NCBI GenBank assembly: GCA_029718625.1
Contig: CM056377.1
Location: 38,874,699 to 38,938,698, forward strand
DNA length: 64,000 nucleotides
Reading direction: 5' to 3'
Origin: Synaphobranchus kaupii
Lineage: Eukaryota > Chordata > Actinopteri > Anguilliformes > Synaphobranchidae
Shown here one piece after another: positions 1-16,679 of the stretch (position 1 is the first letter of the stretch; every line of letters starts with the position of its first letter). A program made the translations under genes and the position numbers. The notes beneath the pieces were generated by a model that was given only the letters and a program-made list of their open reading frames with translations, made no database searches and was not told the origin of the DNA.

Positions 1-807
1 CGTCAAGGTCGTGACTTTTATTATTCCCATCGCCACTTTGTCCTCTGTAAACATTAGACATGACAAACAAGCAAATTTTGTTCTTTTTTTTTTTCCACGT
101 CGAGTTCTGCTCGAATGTGCTGAAAACGCCTTTTCAGTTTCCCAGCGGGGAGCTGACAGTCATCTGTTTTGCCTAAGAAATGTTATGCAGAGACGGATAA
201 TGGGGTTTACTTCTGGTTGGTGAACTTTTATCTGTAAGGAACAAGAACCAGATTGTGCTGTACGCAGTAAAAGCAGTTCCTTGTCAAATATTTGACATCA
301 GTCACAGGGGCTGAACCACGTGAATACGCTGACGCCTCACATAAGACATTAGTGCCATTTGTAATAGTAATTATTGCATTACTATGGCCGCGTTGCATTG
401 TATCCCAAAGTGAGGAGTGACCGAATGCGAATGAATAAACCATCGTTTGTTATTTGAGTGGCAGGCGGGCGTCCGTCCGGTTTATCTGCCGGTGGGCAGC
501 CGAGGGTTTTCTGTGGCGCGCGGGGACCCGCGGGAGGGGAGCGGCGCGTTTAAGCCGGCCGGCGAGCGGCCGCCGAGCAGCCGCCCGCCCTTTAATCTCC
601 TCCGCACAAGTATCAGCGAAATGTCAGCCGGCCTTCAGAGAAAGCCCCTCTCCTCTCCCCGTCCCTCGGAGTGAGGCTGTTTAACAGCGAGGGTGTCACG
701 TGACCGCCGCCGCCGCACCCCCCCCCCGGTCCCTGGCAGCTATAGCAGGATACAGCCTGCCAAACTTATGCCTGAAGAATCAGAATGTTGGGGGGGGGGT
801 TATGTGA

Positions 808-826
808 GGGGGGGGGGGGGGGGGGG
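808..826. repeat. G homopolymer (19 nt)
   Basis: Uninterrupted G run, one of several long G or C mononucleotide runs in the window. A shorter G9 run lies just upstream (790-799). Confidence 0.95.
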
Positions 827-1051
827 TCTTCACTATTTGCATATTATTCTCTTACCAGCCATGAGTGCCCAGAAATTGCTCGGCATGATAGCATAATGAA
901 CGCAGCGCCTCACAGCTTTGCACATGGAGCTACACGCCACTAATATAAATTATTCATACTGGCCCGAAGGCAATAAATCAGCCAGGCAAGAACTAAGAAA
1001 ATTAGCTACCAATTAGTGTTTATTTATGGTGATCGCGTTCCCTCCCAAACC

Positions 1052-1052
<1 letters not shown>

Positions 1053-1082
<30 letters not shown>
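1053..1082. repeat. C homopolymer (30 nt)
   Basis: The longest mononucleotide C run in the window. Its length in the assembly may not be exact, since such runs are hard to sequence. Confidence 0.95.
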
Positions 1083-1084
<2 letters not shown>

Positions 1085-2883
1085 CTCTTACTAAAGAAAG
1101 AATCAACAAAGTGAACTAACTTTCTGTATCTTGTGCCCTTGAAAGAAGATTGATCAGAGCGCGGGGAGAGGGAGAAGGGTGGGTGGGTATCGGGGAATAT
1201 CACCAAGGAGACTGTCATGCCTTCACACGATTGGATTTAATGATTCATTGATGTGTTCTCTAGGAATATCTGAGACCGTTTTATGTTTTTTATTTTTATT
1301 TTCCTCCAGTGGAAGCGAAGCTGTAAGATCATTTAGTATATGATTTGAAGCAGTCATTATGGGCAAAATGATTCCAATGAGTAGCGATGAGAGCTTTGAT
1401 GCCCACAGGCAGCACACCCCCCCCCCCCCCTAAAGAAATCCTTTTCCTCCTGCCTCCACTTCTCCTCTCCGGTTGGTTGACCCGTTTGTGAGATCCAGAA
1501 AGGACTTTCCCGGGAGCGGCCCGGCTGGTGGACGCGATGGCCACTGCTGGCGCGAAGCGCTACGGATCTTTCCTGGGACACGGGCCCAGAACGGTATGAG
1601 AGCACTCATAAAACAGAGACAGAATGCGCTAGCGTTTTGATTTATGGAAATCGAGGCAAAGGGCATTGGTGTGATGGGAGTAGGAGGAGAGGAGGGTGGA
1701 GTTGGTCAAGTTTAGGTGAGGGAGGGGTTTCAAAGTTCACGTTCATGAAACATGAGCATGTACAAAACCCCTCCCAGCTGCGCCCGGCACGAGGGGGGTG
1801 CTCGACCGGGACGTAAAAAACAGGTGGGCAGGGCACCACAAGTTGCTTTCACAGGCGGCTATAAAAAACAGGGCATAAAATAGCTCACCCTCAGCCTCTC
1901 GTGTTGGTTTTTGCCAGCGCTTTGACTTTGCGGAAACATGACTCAACAAAATGGCGGCGAGTTGGCCTTTGGCGATTTCCTGTAGATCCGCGCTCTTGTA
2001 CAGAGCGTCTTGTTTGGCATCTTGTTTTGGGCGCAGAAAGGAGGGCTGAGACTCGGACCGCCCGCACTCCGAACGCACTTTCAGCGGGAGGCGGCCGGCA
2101 CCGCGCGGCGCAACTATTGCGCTGTCGATCAGACCTTTCGGCGGAGTTCTGAACAGCGGGCGAACGGAGAGGTCGTTCCCGCAGATCGCAGCTCAAGGCC
2201 AGTCGGTACGCCGGTGTCGCTGGCTCGTTAATTTGACACTGTGTGTTTTTCTTTCTTTTTCTTTTTTTCCTCCCTTTTTTGTTTGCGCGTCTCTTCCCCC
2301 TCACGCCGCCCTGCTGTTAGCGAGGCTTTCACTTGAGCATCAGTTAAATGCCTAGCAAATCCGCGGGGAAAAGGCTCTCGCGCTTGTCTCGCGCGGAAGC
2401 GACCGTAAAAGTGTGTGATGGTACATCGCTCCTGTCCCTCGGTTGCTGTCAGTTCGAATCCGTTACATCTGCTGCCATTATGAGGATCCGCCGAGCGATC
2501 CCGGAGGACCCCTCTCCGGGCGCCCGCGTCACACGCCATTGTAGTGTCACAGTCAATCAGCTGTCAAAGTTGACACTCTTGAAATCGCCAGGACGTGCGG
2601 GCGATTAATTAGAGGGAGGCTTCATTATATCGCTCAGTCCGCCCGAAATAATGGGATTTATTATTATTCTTTTTTTTTTCTTGTGGATTTGAATTCAACA
2701 GCGGCGGTAATTGAGCGGGCTCAAAAGGTCATTGAAATGCTTTTGGAAATAATGAATGCTAAGCTAATGCTCATCTTTGCCCTGCATATGATTTAGTGAT
2801 GTATGCAGATTGTCAACAAATTGGTGGAAAAATATTTGCGCCCGTGTTTACAAGCTAGGATGGCACGCTGGGACGGTGGTTAA

Positions 2884-2938
2884 TGTGTGTGTCTGTGTGT
2901 GTCTGTCTGTGTGTGTGTGTTTGTGTGTGTCCGTGTGG
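2884..2938. repeat. Interrupted GT-rich microsatellite
   Basis: A run of TGTG with CTG, TTG and CCG interruptions, an older imperfect GT array. Confidence 0.9.
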
Positions 2939-3277
2939 TGATGGAGGGCCTATATTCTGTAGGGACCGCATGCTCCTATTTGTTTCCTCTGCGAAGGAAC
3001 TGCGATCGGAAAATTGTCTTGTAAAAATTGTAATGAGGTTTAAAGTAAATGCCGGGATTTATTGTCATTGTAAATAAATGGCTTTTAGGGTCTGATCTCC
3101 AGCGCTTCACATGGGCCTGTGCCACAGATGGTCAAACGAAAGTCCAAATCTTCACTCAGATTTATCCTTTAGCTCAAAAGATGATCTGGATTTGGGGGAA
3201 ATTTAATCCTGATTCAGTGACTTCTGTCAGGCCCAGATTGTCTCATGAAACATGCTGCAACATATTCATTTCCCTTT

Positions 3278-3707
3278 TGTAGGGAAAAATACATTTCCTG
3301 CTTCAGTGTTCGTGGATGGTCACCTAACACAATCAGGCTTACTCAATGATCGAGGGGGGGTTAGAAACAAAGCCTGGTGACGACGGCACCACTAGGGTGT
3401 GAGACGGGAGTTAGCCTGCTTACCTAGGTGACAATAACCATTTGGTTCCCTCCCACACCACATACAATGTCCATTTGTTTGCCTGTCACCCAATCAGGGA
3501 CAGGAACCTGCATTCTATGTCAGCATTTTATTTCAGGTTTGGGGTATAAAGCTTGTACCCCACACAACACTATTTTGTGATTGAACTGCCTTACTATTAC
3601 CCGGTATCTTGTATACTGTAATGAAGACTATTTTGCATTATAATTAAATTGCTATTGACCTAAACTTTGGAACGAGTTTTACTTTACAAAGGACAGAAAT
3701 TCCTACA
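3278..3707. mobile_element. Probable solo LTR of an LTR retrotransposon
   Basis: This 430-bp segment starts TGTAGG and ends CCTACA, the short inverted termini of LTRs, and is flanked by CTTT on both sides (3274-3277 and 3708-3711). It contains a TATA-like box (GGTATAAAG, 3541-3549), placed as an LTR promoter would be. No gag/pol sequence or second LTR is visible, so a solo LTR left by recombination is the simplest reading. The superfamily cannot be told from this alone. Confidence 0.6.
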
Positions 3708-8191
<4,484 letters not shown>

Positions 8192-8197
8192 CTGTAG

Positions 8198-8567
8198 CAG
8201 TGTTTCCCCTACCATTATCTTGGCCGGGCGGCCCGCCCGGCCAAAGTCACGTGCCGCCCGGCTTGGACAAGAGGGAAAATAAAAAATTTTAATGAAAATT
8301 TTTTTTTATATTATTCTTTTTTTTTTTTAATATCTTTTTTTATTTTTTTTTATGTAGCTGCAATATTTCCCTTACCGCAGAATGCGGGAATGATCAAAAT
8401 AGCATCTGGAAAAACCCTTGCCAAAACAGCTTCGGTTTCCCGTTAGGCCTAATTAAAATATTCAATGGCAGCGCTGATATTATGAGGGTGTCATTATAGT
8501 TTCCGCCTCTACGCAAAATGGCGCACTTTCACCGCCCGACCTGAAAAAAAATCTAGGGGAAAGACTG
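8198..8567. mobile_element. hAT-like MITE with GC-palindrome
   Basis: The termini CAGTGTTTCCCCTA and (reverse strand) CAGTCTTTCCCCTA form an inverted repeat. The direct repeat CTGTAG flanks it (8192-8197 and 8568-8573), although a clean 8-bp duplication is not seen. Inside the left end is a palindrome with arms GGCCGGGC/GCCCGGCC (8222-8242), then a strongly AT-rich core. There is no ORF. Confidence 0.7.
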
Positions 8568-8634
8568 CTGTAGGAAAGGAAAAAATGTGATTTCCTAAAT
8601 ATATAATCGTGACTTAAGTACTAAAATAGTGTAT

Positions 8635-9607
8635 GGGCTCTATTTTAATAAACCAAACGCAATGGTGAACACGAGTAAGCGCTTGGCGGTATCGCTCTGA
8701 GGGCGTGTCGGCGAGAAATTTGGTAATTTCATGACGGCAATCTTGGCGCATCTGATGGCGGTATTGCTAAAAGGCTGGGTTTAAATGTCCAAGGTGTGTC
8801 TCTATGGTAGCCAATCAAATTGTTGTTCTCATGCTTTAAAAAAAGCCAGTTGGAACGCAATCGCTCCATGCAATTTCATAATGAGCAACCCAAACGCACT
8901 GGACCGTCAACGACAAGAGCGATTTTCCGCACAGGAATCAGACATACTTGCAACAGAAGTACAGGCTAGGACTGTAGTAATTTATGGATCACAATCCACA
9001 CCACCTCGTCTCCCAGAAGTTCGGAAGGCACGGGAGGAGGTGGCGAATGCATTAATTAGCCTACATTAGGTGATGTAGGCATAATTATGATTCAAATGGT
9101 AGGCTTATGATTCAACTGTGTCAATGTGTAATTTATATACTATAGGCTATTGGCCTACATGATCGCAAGTTTCTTGTAAGCTGTCCTGTTTTATTCTAGT
9201 AGTTTAAATTAAAATTAATTAATTAATAATAATTATAGGCTATTTGTTCATTAAATGGAAGTGTAATGTTGGCATCACCTATAGACGCTACATAGAACTA
9301 CATGACTAATAAGTTGCCAAATTGCCAGAGTCTATTGCGTTGCCGCTAAGAGGTGGTTCCAGCTGATCATAACGCAATGGGTTTTCGTTGGTTCAAATTG
9401 TCACTGAGCCGAAAGTATTTTAGAACACGCCCCAGACAGCGCCACCCATCCCACTGCAGCGCAAGCGAAAGGATGTTATGTTGAGAATTTGTTGATCCTA
9501 GCGGTATTGCTGAGAAACGCCATAGCGCCAGTTTTAAGACGTTGATGCTGTCAACAAGCTTGCGTTTGACTATACCGTCCCCTTGCGCTGGTTTGAAAAT
9601 AGAGCCC
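8635..9607 (+). mobile_element. PIF/Harbinger-type element, non-autonomous
   Basis: The inverted termini GGGCTCTATTTT are followed by related sequence (AAACCAAACGCAATGG versus AAACCAGCGCAAGG). TAT lies on both sides (8632-8634 and 9608-9610), as expected for the 3-bp duplications of Harbinger elements. The 973-bp body has no transposase but keeps a short ORF resembling the Harbinger Myb/SANT-like partner protein (see 8785-9069). Confidence 0.75.
8785..9069 (+). pseudogene. Truncated Myb/SANT-like DNA-binding ORF of Harbinger element
   Basis: A 94-codon ORF with a second in-frame ATG at 8881 (MSNPNALDRQ). From about residue 43 it reads RQERFSAQESDILATEVQAR, then VIYGSQS and VRKAREEVANAL. This resembles the start of the Myb/SANT-like domain (F-x-x-x-E-x-x-x-L-x-x-E-V) in the second protein of PIF/Harbinger transposons. 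The frame stops before a full protein could form. The element context supports the assignment, but similarity is judged by eye only. It could be a chance ORF. Confidence 0.5.
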
Positions 9608-9610
9608 TAT

Positions 9611-11474
9611 ATGTCTTAAATCTGCATTGGTCTCCTATTTCTCAGCATTATACTGTAGTTTCTGTTGTAGTACAAATTGCAGGGTGTCAGCAGGCACATT
9701 AAAAGAAATAATAAAGACACATTACCTACCATTTACTTTTATTGGCAAACACTGCACTTAAAGCACTGATACAGTGTATTGTGTCACTGTCCATTATAAT
9801 CAAAGGCATAGAGAATATAAGCGTAATGTAGAATATGCTATTGTTATTTACAAAAGCCTCACTGTGTTAGTGTCGGTGAATCTAAGTGAGTCATTATAGT
9901 GAAGAGCCAGTCAAACCCCCGATCATAAAAAGATCTTGTTCTCAGTAAGAGGTCTCGGCTGGGGTCAGGGCATTCGTTTGACCTTTTAATAGCGCTCATG
10001 AATAGAACTGCAAGCCGGGCGATAACGTGCGCAATCGCAAAGCCCTCCCGGGAGCACTGATACCGAAACGAAAGCGTGGAGCCTAAGCCAGGCCGGCCCC
10101 CTGTTAAGCGCGACCGCTATCGAACGCTCCCGCTGTCTCGTTCGGAGAGAGAGACCCGGGCGTCTGCTGAGGTCGTCAGGACCGTTTAAGATTCCTCGCG
10201 GGTGACCCCTGAAGACTGGGGGAGATCTAAAGCCAGCTTGAGTTCCTGCCAGCGATTTCTTCTTTTTTTTTGGCGGCGGGCTTATGTGGGTCAGCTAGGA
10301 AGCGAAGGGCGCCACATGTGAAGGGTGGAAAGGAAGAGTGCATAGCGCATTGTGAGAGAACCTGGGGGAGTAAATCTCCACATCTAACCAGGCAGCTCGC
10401 AGGACATCACAGCCGCCCCACCGTAGGGGTCTTTTGGATTCTCTCGCTCAACTCGCCCTGACTTCACAATGCAAGACTACAATACAATAACAATCAAATC
10501 TGGCCCTATAGTTTCAGCCACATACTGGGAAGTGCATTTATTTGAGCATTAATAATAATATTAATAATAATGCCATTTATTCATTTTTAAGTACATTTAT
10601 TCACTTGGCTTTCTTGTTTAAATACGAATACCATCACAATGCAAGGCATAATGTAACATAATATTCCAGTAATTTAATACCTACCGCAAAATAATATAGC
10701 ACAATATTAAAAATTGAAATTGCCTGTGAAGAGAGTTCTTTGGGAGTGTGCATTTTGACTTGACACAAGGTGGTAAAATATGCTAAGCTAATGCTTGGAT
10801 TGCCGAGGCTTTATTGCATTTTGCTAATGAGGGTTTTTCTTTCACTTTTCTGAGCAAGCCATCGACAGCGAGCCTCACACATCTCGTGATTCGCCCGAAA
10901 ATGAACGCGCTCCAGATCTTAACGTATGAAAACGCTGTGCCAATCAAAAGATCGAACACATTCGGCGGATTAATGTAGTGTTGTCCTCGGGATCATGGCT
11001 TTGAAACGGTTCGACAAACTAGACCCGAGCATCGAGAGAGAATGAAAACGCCTCGACCCAACCGACTTTTTACTCTCTCCCCGTTCTGTAGTTTGGTAGA
11101 ATCTACCTGGCTGGCTACGGCGGGTTCGCTCGCAATAAGAGGTTGAGCGCAGGAGGGCAGTCCACCCCGCGGTCAGGAGCTGTCTGTTTATTTCAAAGAC
11201 TGAGTGGGGTCAGGGAAGTGCCATCCCTGTCCCCATCATCACACAAAATCCCTCCTTTCATTCGTAGTGGCGTGTCCCGGCGGCCCAACTGCCCGCGGCT
11301 AATCGAATGGAAACGGGCCAGGAATAAATCATCTTTCAAGCCTCCCGATATTGAGCTGCCGCCTTGTAGTGAATCAATTTAGACAAAAATAAACATCCAT
11401 CATGTTTCTCTCTGTCGGCGCGGAGGGGAAGCGGGGCGAAAGGGAAACGGGGGGCGCGTTGGTGGTACGTGTTG

Positions 11475-11520
<46 letters not shown>

Positions 11521-12346
11521 CCGTTTGTTGCGCCGAACAACGAAGGGCCAGGAGACCTCCGGGGTGCGGCAGGCAGCATCTGGATCGCAACTGTGCGTGG
11601 TGTGTTGCCAAGCTATTGTTGTGTTTGAATAAGAAGGTCGAAGCTACTCTTGTTTTTCATTTGAAAACTTTGAGTCCATGCACATATACATTGGTAATAG
11701 CCTAGTTTACAATTTGGGGGGGTGGGGTGGGGGGGGGTGGCGCTGGAAACAAAGTTTGCTTTGTTTAGTTTATGTGAACACACAGACAGCTCTCCGAATT
11801 CTGTTTTTTGAGGTATCGAGGTTTTGTTGTGCGAAAATGTTTTATTTGTGTGGGGAGAGCTAGTTTAACACTGAACAGTGAAGAGTCCAGTGTTCAGAAT
11901 CTTGTTAGTATGTGCTTGTAAAAGAGGTCTAAAAAAAATATTATTAAAAGGAGGTGGCCGACTCCTGATGGCAACAATGTTCAGCCCAGTGACACATTTT
12001 GCATGCTTCCTGCCAGGAAGCTTCTGGGAAAATTAAGTGAAAACAAAACGGTGACAAGAGGAGATTCAAAGAGGAAGATGTCCTCATTAATTCATGTCTC
12101 CCATGGGTTGGATTCTAAAGGGTTAGAAAGCGTTTTTGCTTCCACACTTCTTAAGCAAATCCTGGTTTTATTGTGAAGGGAGCTTTCCAACACTAAATTT
12201 GACTGATTTGAATTTTGAGTAATTGAATTAACAGAGCCTTGTGGATTCATATTGTGCATTACTGGACCATCTATTAGATTTATGGACCGTACATGGACCA
12301 TATGGAGGGATTTAAAAAAATAATGTTTCACTCCATATGTGACATT
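9611..12346. other. Unique intronic sequence
   Basis: Between the two Harbinger elements. It holds the (GT)20 array and a G-rich run around 11717-11740. Nothing else is recognised. Confidence 0.5.
11476..11515. repeat. (GT)20 microsatellite
   Basis: A perfect run of about 40 bp between GTTGA and CGCGC. Confidence 0.97.
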
Positions 12347-13516
12347 GGGCTTCATTCATGAAACATCCTAAATATGTGCGCAGATTTATATACAAGACAC
12401 ATTCCTATGAAAATGTACACCAGATTCATCAAACTGTGTTCACACGTGTATGTTCATACTTCATATATCCGATTCATCGTGAATGACAGGCGTGTACACC
12501 TTATTTTATGATTAGCATAAAACCACACCACTGAAATTAGTTTTATTTTTTTTAAATGTTCTGGAAAGGAAAAAAAAATATTATCGTCAGTACCAGTGTC
12601 ATTGGAATCGGTAAAGTAAAAAGGCCCGGCAGGAGATAACGTGCCGTCAATGCAGGCTCACCCGTCACACGAACTGTTAAAGTAGCTGAGTCTCACTAAA
12701 AAAAAAAAGCACAAAAGCACCACAGCTACAGGTGGTGGCCTGGCGAATATATTCTTGGCGAAATAAGCCAGCTGTCTCTCAAAGCACCATTCTCCAAACA
12801 AGTGCCAACTGAACTGCCCCGCAGAATGAAGCTGTTGTGGGTCCCACCCTGGGTCCCAAGCTGCACATTCATGGAGTGATAGCCATTTCTATTTGCAGAT
12901 GGAACCTTGATGTGCGTGTGCAGTCTGTGGCACCGATAACATTGAGCAGGTTGGCAATTTCATAAAAAACCCACTTAACCTCCACCTGGCTTTGCGTGTT
13001 GTAGGGGAACTGGATGTAAGCTGGCATTAGCTCAGGGATGGCTGGGATATGCCGGACCTGTAAACCACTTTAAAGCAAATTTCGTTCATTGGTTGAACGT
13101 GTGTTTTAATTAGCATGTTTAGCGTCATATAGAATTTTAATTTTTATCAATTTAGAAAATGAATGCTGGGAGCATTCATATGGGTTTAATTATACAGTTC
13201 CATAGCCTACAATTGATTAATAAGCATAATCTAAAATGTTTGCTTTTTACAATCATAATTTATTATGTTTGCGGTGTGCATTTCAAAGGCTGCATTTAGT
13301 CTTGTGAATTTAACAGAAAATAAAAATAAGTTCATATTGTAATGGACATTCAGAAGCTGCATTCAGCAGCATTTTGAATTTCCAAATGCGGTACGTGTGG
13401 TCCTGAGCAGGTGCAGATTTTGTTCATGCATATGAACAAATCTCAGCTACAAAAACATACCAAAATACAAATGATTTATACAGATTCATTCTGCTCATGT
13501 TTCATAAATGATGCCC
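12347..13516 (-). mobile_element. Decayed PIF/Harbinger transposon
   Basis: The inverted termini GGGCTTCATTCATGAAACAT and GGGCATCATTTATGAAACAT bound 1,170 bp. The interior carries a broken Harbinger transposase on the minus strand (12723-13057), which confirms the superfamily. No clear 3-bp target duplication remains, so the copy is old. Confidence 0.85.
12723..13057 (-). pseudogene. Harbinger (HARBI1-like) transposase fragment, frameshifted
   Basis: Reading the minus strand from 13057 gives RHIPAIPELMPAYIQFP, then VFYEIANLLNVIGATDCTR, matching the family core (FP ... NVIGAIDCTH) that holds the first catalytic Asp. A frame change follows, then ANRNGYHSMNVQ (family: vNRKGYHSINVQ). After another shift comes THNSFILRGSSVG (family: PGSTHDSFILRNSSVG). 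The second catalytic Asp of THDS is Asn here, and a stop follows near 12725. An acceptor-like TTTACAG precedes the fragment, as if it began at an exon. It is clearly inactive. Confidence 0.85.
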
Positions 13517-16500
13517 ACTGTACTTATAGTCTTTGACCCATGGCATCATAAGGATCGATTTAAATATTACCCGTTTCATATTAAATTTTAATCTTAATTT
13601 ATGTTCGCTCTTATCCATATATACAGTACATAGATGTGGTGTGATTTAGGCCTGGATATATCTCTTATATGAGCTAATGTGAAGAAGCCCAACACTTTGG
13701 CAAGAACAGAGTTGACATCTGGCTGTTGGATAGACAGACTCTTGTTGTGTTTGAAGTTTAATTCTTTAAACGAATGACTGGAGCCAGACCAGCCCAAGGG
13801 AACCATGAATTTGTTTCAAGAAAAGATGTATGGTAATAAGAAAAATATGAAAGATGTACACAACTAGGAAACCTCCATTTTGTCTCAAATCTGGAAGAAG
13901 CGATATCTCTGAATGTCATTTATATTCCTTCCCTCACTTGTTGATCCTTTCCAGTGTTTAAGGGTCTGCATTATATCATGAGAATAAAAAAGGCTTTCTT
14001 ATATTAAATCTGTTTTTTTTTGCCTCTGAGTATGTGAGAGATGTTAATGGCTACTTCAGAATTCCATTGTGCAGTTTCATTGATGAGAGTAACAGTAAAT
14101 TATCTGCCAAATGTCTTTGTGCACTGTGTGCAAGTCAAGTAAAGGGCTTCTGAGCAAAAGGTCTGAGGGTTTGCGCATTGCACTCCTGCCCTGCAGAGTT
14201 TTTTCTCTTTAAAAAGGTCATTCAACTGTTACATGCGCCTCCATTTTTAAGGGAGTAAAAGGATAAAGAAGTCTTTTGAGTCTTTTTATTAGACCTCTGA
14301 TGGGAGAAGATGTCCAGGGAAGATGAACCTTTGAGAGGGCCAAGATTTATTGTTCATTTTCTCTAATAATTTAATTCGTCTCTGGTGATTCATTGACTGA
14401 GCTGCCATTCTGCGAGATGCAGGGTATTCTTACACTTCATACTTTTGTTAGAATTGTAGAATTGTGAATTGTGCTTCCCCCCCCACCCTCTCCCTTTCTC
14501 TCTTTTTATTTAATTGTGTCTGGGAAAAGTAGAGCATAAAACTGTCTATCAAGCCTTCCCAGGATGTGTAAGCTAGGCCCCTGGAATATCTATTAATCTC
14601 CAATCCTTGTGGAGTTTTGCGCGGTCTCGGCAAGACGGCACCAAGTAAGGCGAGCAAGCCCTATCTCCCTGGGTGCAGTCCAAGCGGGCCTTGTGTGAAC
14701 TGTAAGCAGGGGAGAGACGGAGGGCGCGTTTTCCCACTCAAATGCAACACTTTCGAAAGCAGATGCAGCTGTAGCTGCTGACAAGACTCCCTAAAAACAG
14801 TCGCGAGCTCCCTAGTTGTTAAGTGGGCGGCGACTCCTGCGAGGGTTATTCTTCTCCTTTTTGTAACGGATGTATAGCTTTCCAGGCTGCCTCTCAGCTG
14901 TCATTTTTTGACATAACTACCACCGTCAAGATAGGTTTCTCCCATCCTCCCTCTAGCTCAGAATCCAGTGCGTGTAGCGAACCTGGCGAAATGCTCACGG
15001 TGCGAAAACCGACGCTTCCGCCCGCAACACGGAGGCTGCGTGGGGCCATAAAACATAGGCCAGTGTGTGTATTTAAGAGTTTGTCAGCTAGTGTGAAGTT
15101 GAGTGGGCTACATGTTTTCTATTTCTCTGGAAACCTCAACAGGCTGTAAATGTTCAGGCATATGTAGCCCCCCCCCCCCCACCCCCTTTCTGCGTAACCA
15201 CATTGAGGTCTGCTAATGTGGAGTAAGCCATATAAGGAGCTGTTTAAACGGGAGTAGAGGGCTTGGATAGCCTCCCTTAATTCTGTAATGCGTACTTGTT
15301 TCTTCTGGCTCACGCTGGTCGCTGTGAGTGCCTAACCCCAACCAGTTTGGGGTAGGGGTCGCGAAGCAGCGTGCCAAACGAGAGAATTCAAACGCGAAAA
15401 CGAGCGACCAGTAAGCACCCGCTGCAACCACACAAGGAGCCCGTACGCCGGCACTGCTTAGCGCCTATACCGCTAACTTGTGTGCGTCAGCATTCCCCTG
15501 CTTTCCTTTCGCGTTGAACTGCCACCGCCCGCCGTCCCCACACGTATGCCGTCTGCACTTCGACTGCACACACGTCAAGACGGCCTGCACCCGCCGCACA
15601 GTCGTACGCGCTCGACTCTGTCGCTATGCAGAATCGTCACACCGCACTTCGGGCGGAACTGTTTAGTGAGACTCGAGATTTATCTTAATTGTGCGATGTC
15701 AGGCTGTAAAAATGGAGACAGATTTAGCATAATTATTGACTGGAAGTGCTTTATGAGTCCTGCGAAAGTGATCGGGGGGTGGGGGGGGGGAAACGCCGCA
15801 GCGAATCCCGACGTCGCCCGGCGCTCATCTATCATCATTTAACACGCCGAAAGGAGGAAGACAGTCTGTCATCCCTCGTATCTCTTTAACTGCGTTCAGG
15901 AGTGCATTACGTCCCATTCAACATCTTTCTCCCAAGTCCTTTGCAAATCCCATCACGCTGGCGTGACTGGCGCGCACGTATCGTTTGCCATTTTCATTTA
16001 GGAAAGGCCGGTGAGCAGACGAGGTTCACGGACGCCGTCGTCTCTTTCCATCAGTCAGAGTTGATCTTGTGTTTTGTTCCTATGCACACGGAGAAGGGAG
16101 CAGTAGTGTTGGAGATACCGTATGCCTGAATGGGTCTGGTTCTGTTTTGGCTTTTGTCACTCCCGGAATTGTTTCAGCGGTTCTGCGGCGTTCCTGGCTC
16201 TGGATTGATAGGCTTTTGGGCGCAGATGACCTGCATGGAAACGATGCAGTGTGCGGTATCCCGTCCCGCCTACGGATCTGCGATCTAATCCCGCCGAACC
16301 ACCGAAATGGCCGCTATTTCCCCCGATTAGCTCCGATGCCTAGGGTTTCAAGGAGGGCGGGCACGAGCGTGGTAGTTCTCTAAAACCCTGCTAACGATTT
16401 CAGCTTAGCGCTAAGTGCATCCCTTTGATCTGAGGACACTGATCACTAATCAGAGGGCGCTGAAACAATAGCATGGTCTTAAATCATTGTAAGGCAGCCT

Positions 16501-16677
16501 TTTGTTCTGGCGCGGCAGTTTTAATTTGGAGCAGCAGCGGAGGTGAGAAACGCTAAATCGGGTTTAAGGATTACTGTAGCGATATTACCATCACGGACAA
16601 GCCCAAACTCCTTGCATGCCTGCTGCTTTCCCCAGGCCTTTTAAATGGTAAAATGCATAGCTTCTTGAACCCAAAGG
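13517..16677. other. Unique intronic sequence
   Basis: No mobile element or exon recognised. It contains a C12-type run near 15169-15180 and moderately CpG-rich sequence at 15340-15660. Confidence 0.5.
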
Positions 16678-16679
16678 TA

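Noticed and set aside
1891..2304. 137-codon Arg/Lys-rich ORF on the minus strand
   Set aside because: The basic tail comes from a polypyrimidine tract. The rest matches nothing I know, and the reading probably reflects GC/CpG-rich sequence.
8785..8880. Start of the Myb-like ORF at 8785
   Set aside because: The first 32 codons have no family resemblance. If the ORF is real, the ATG at 8881 is the likelier start.
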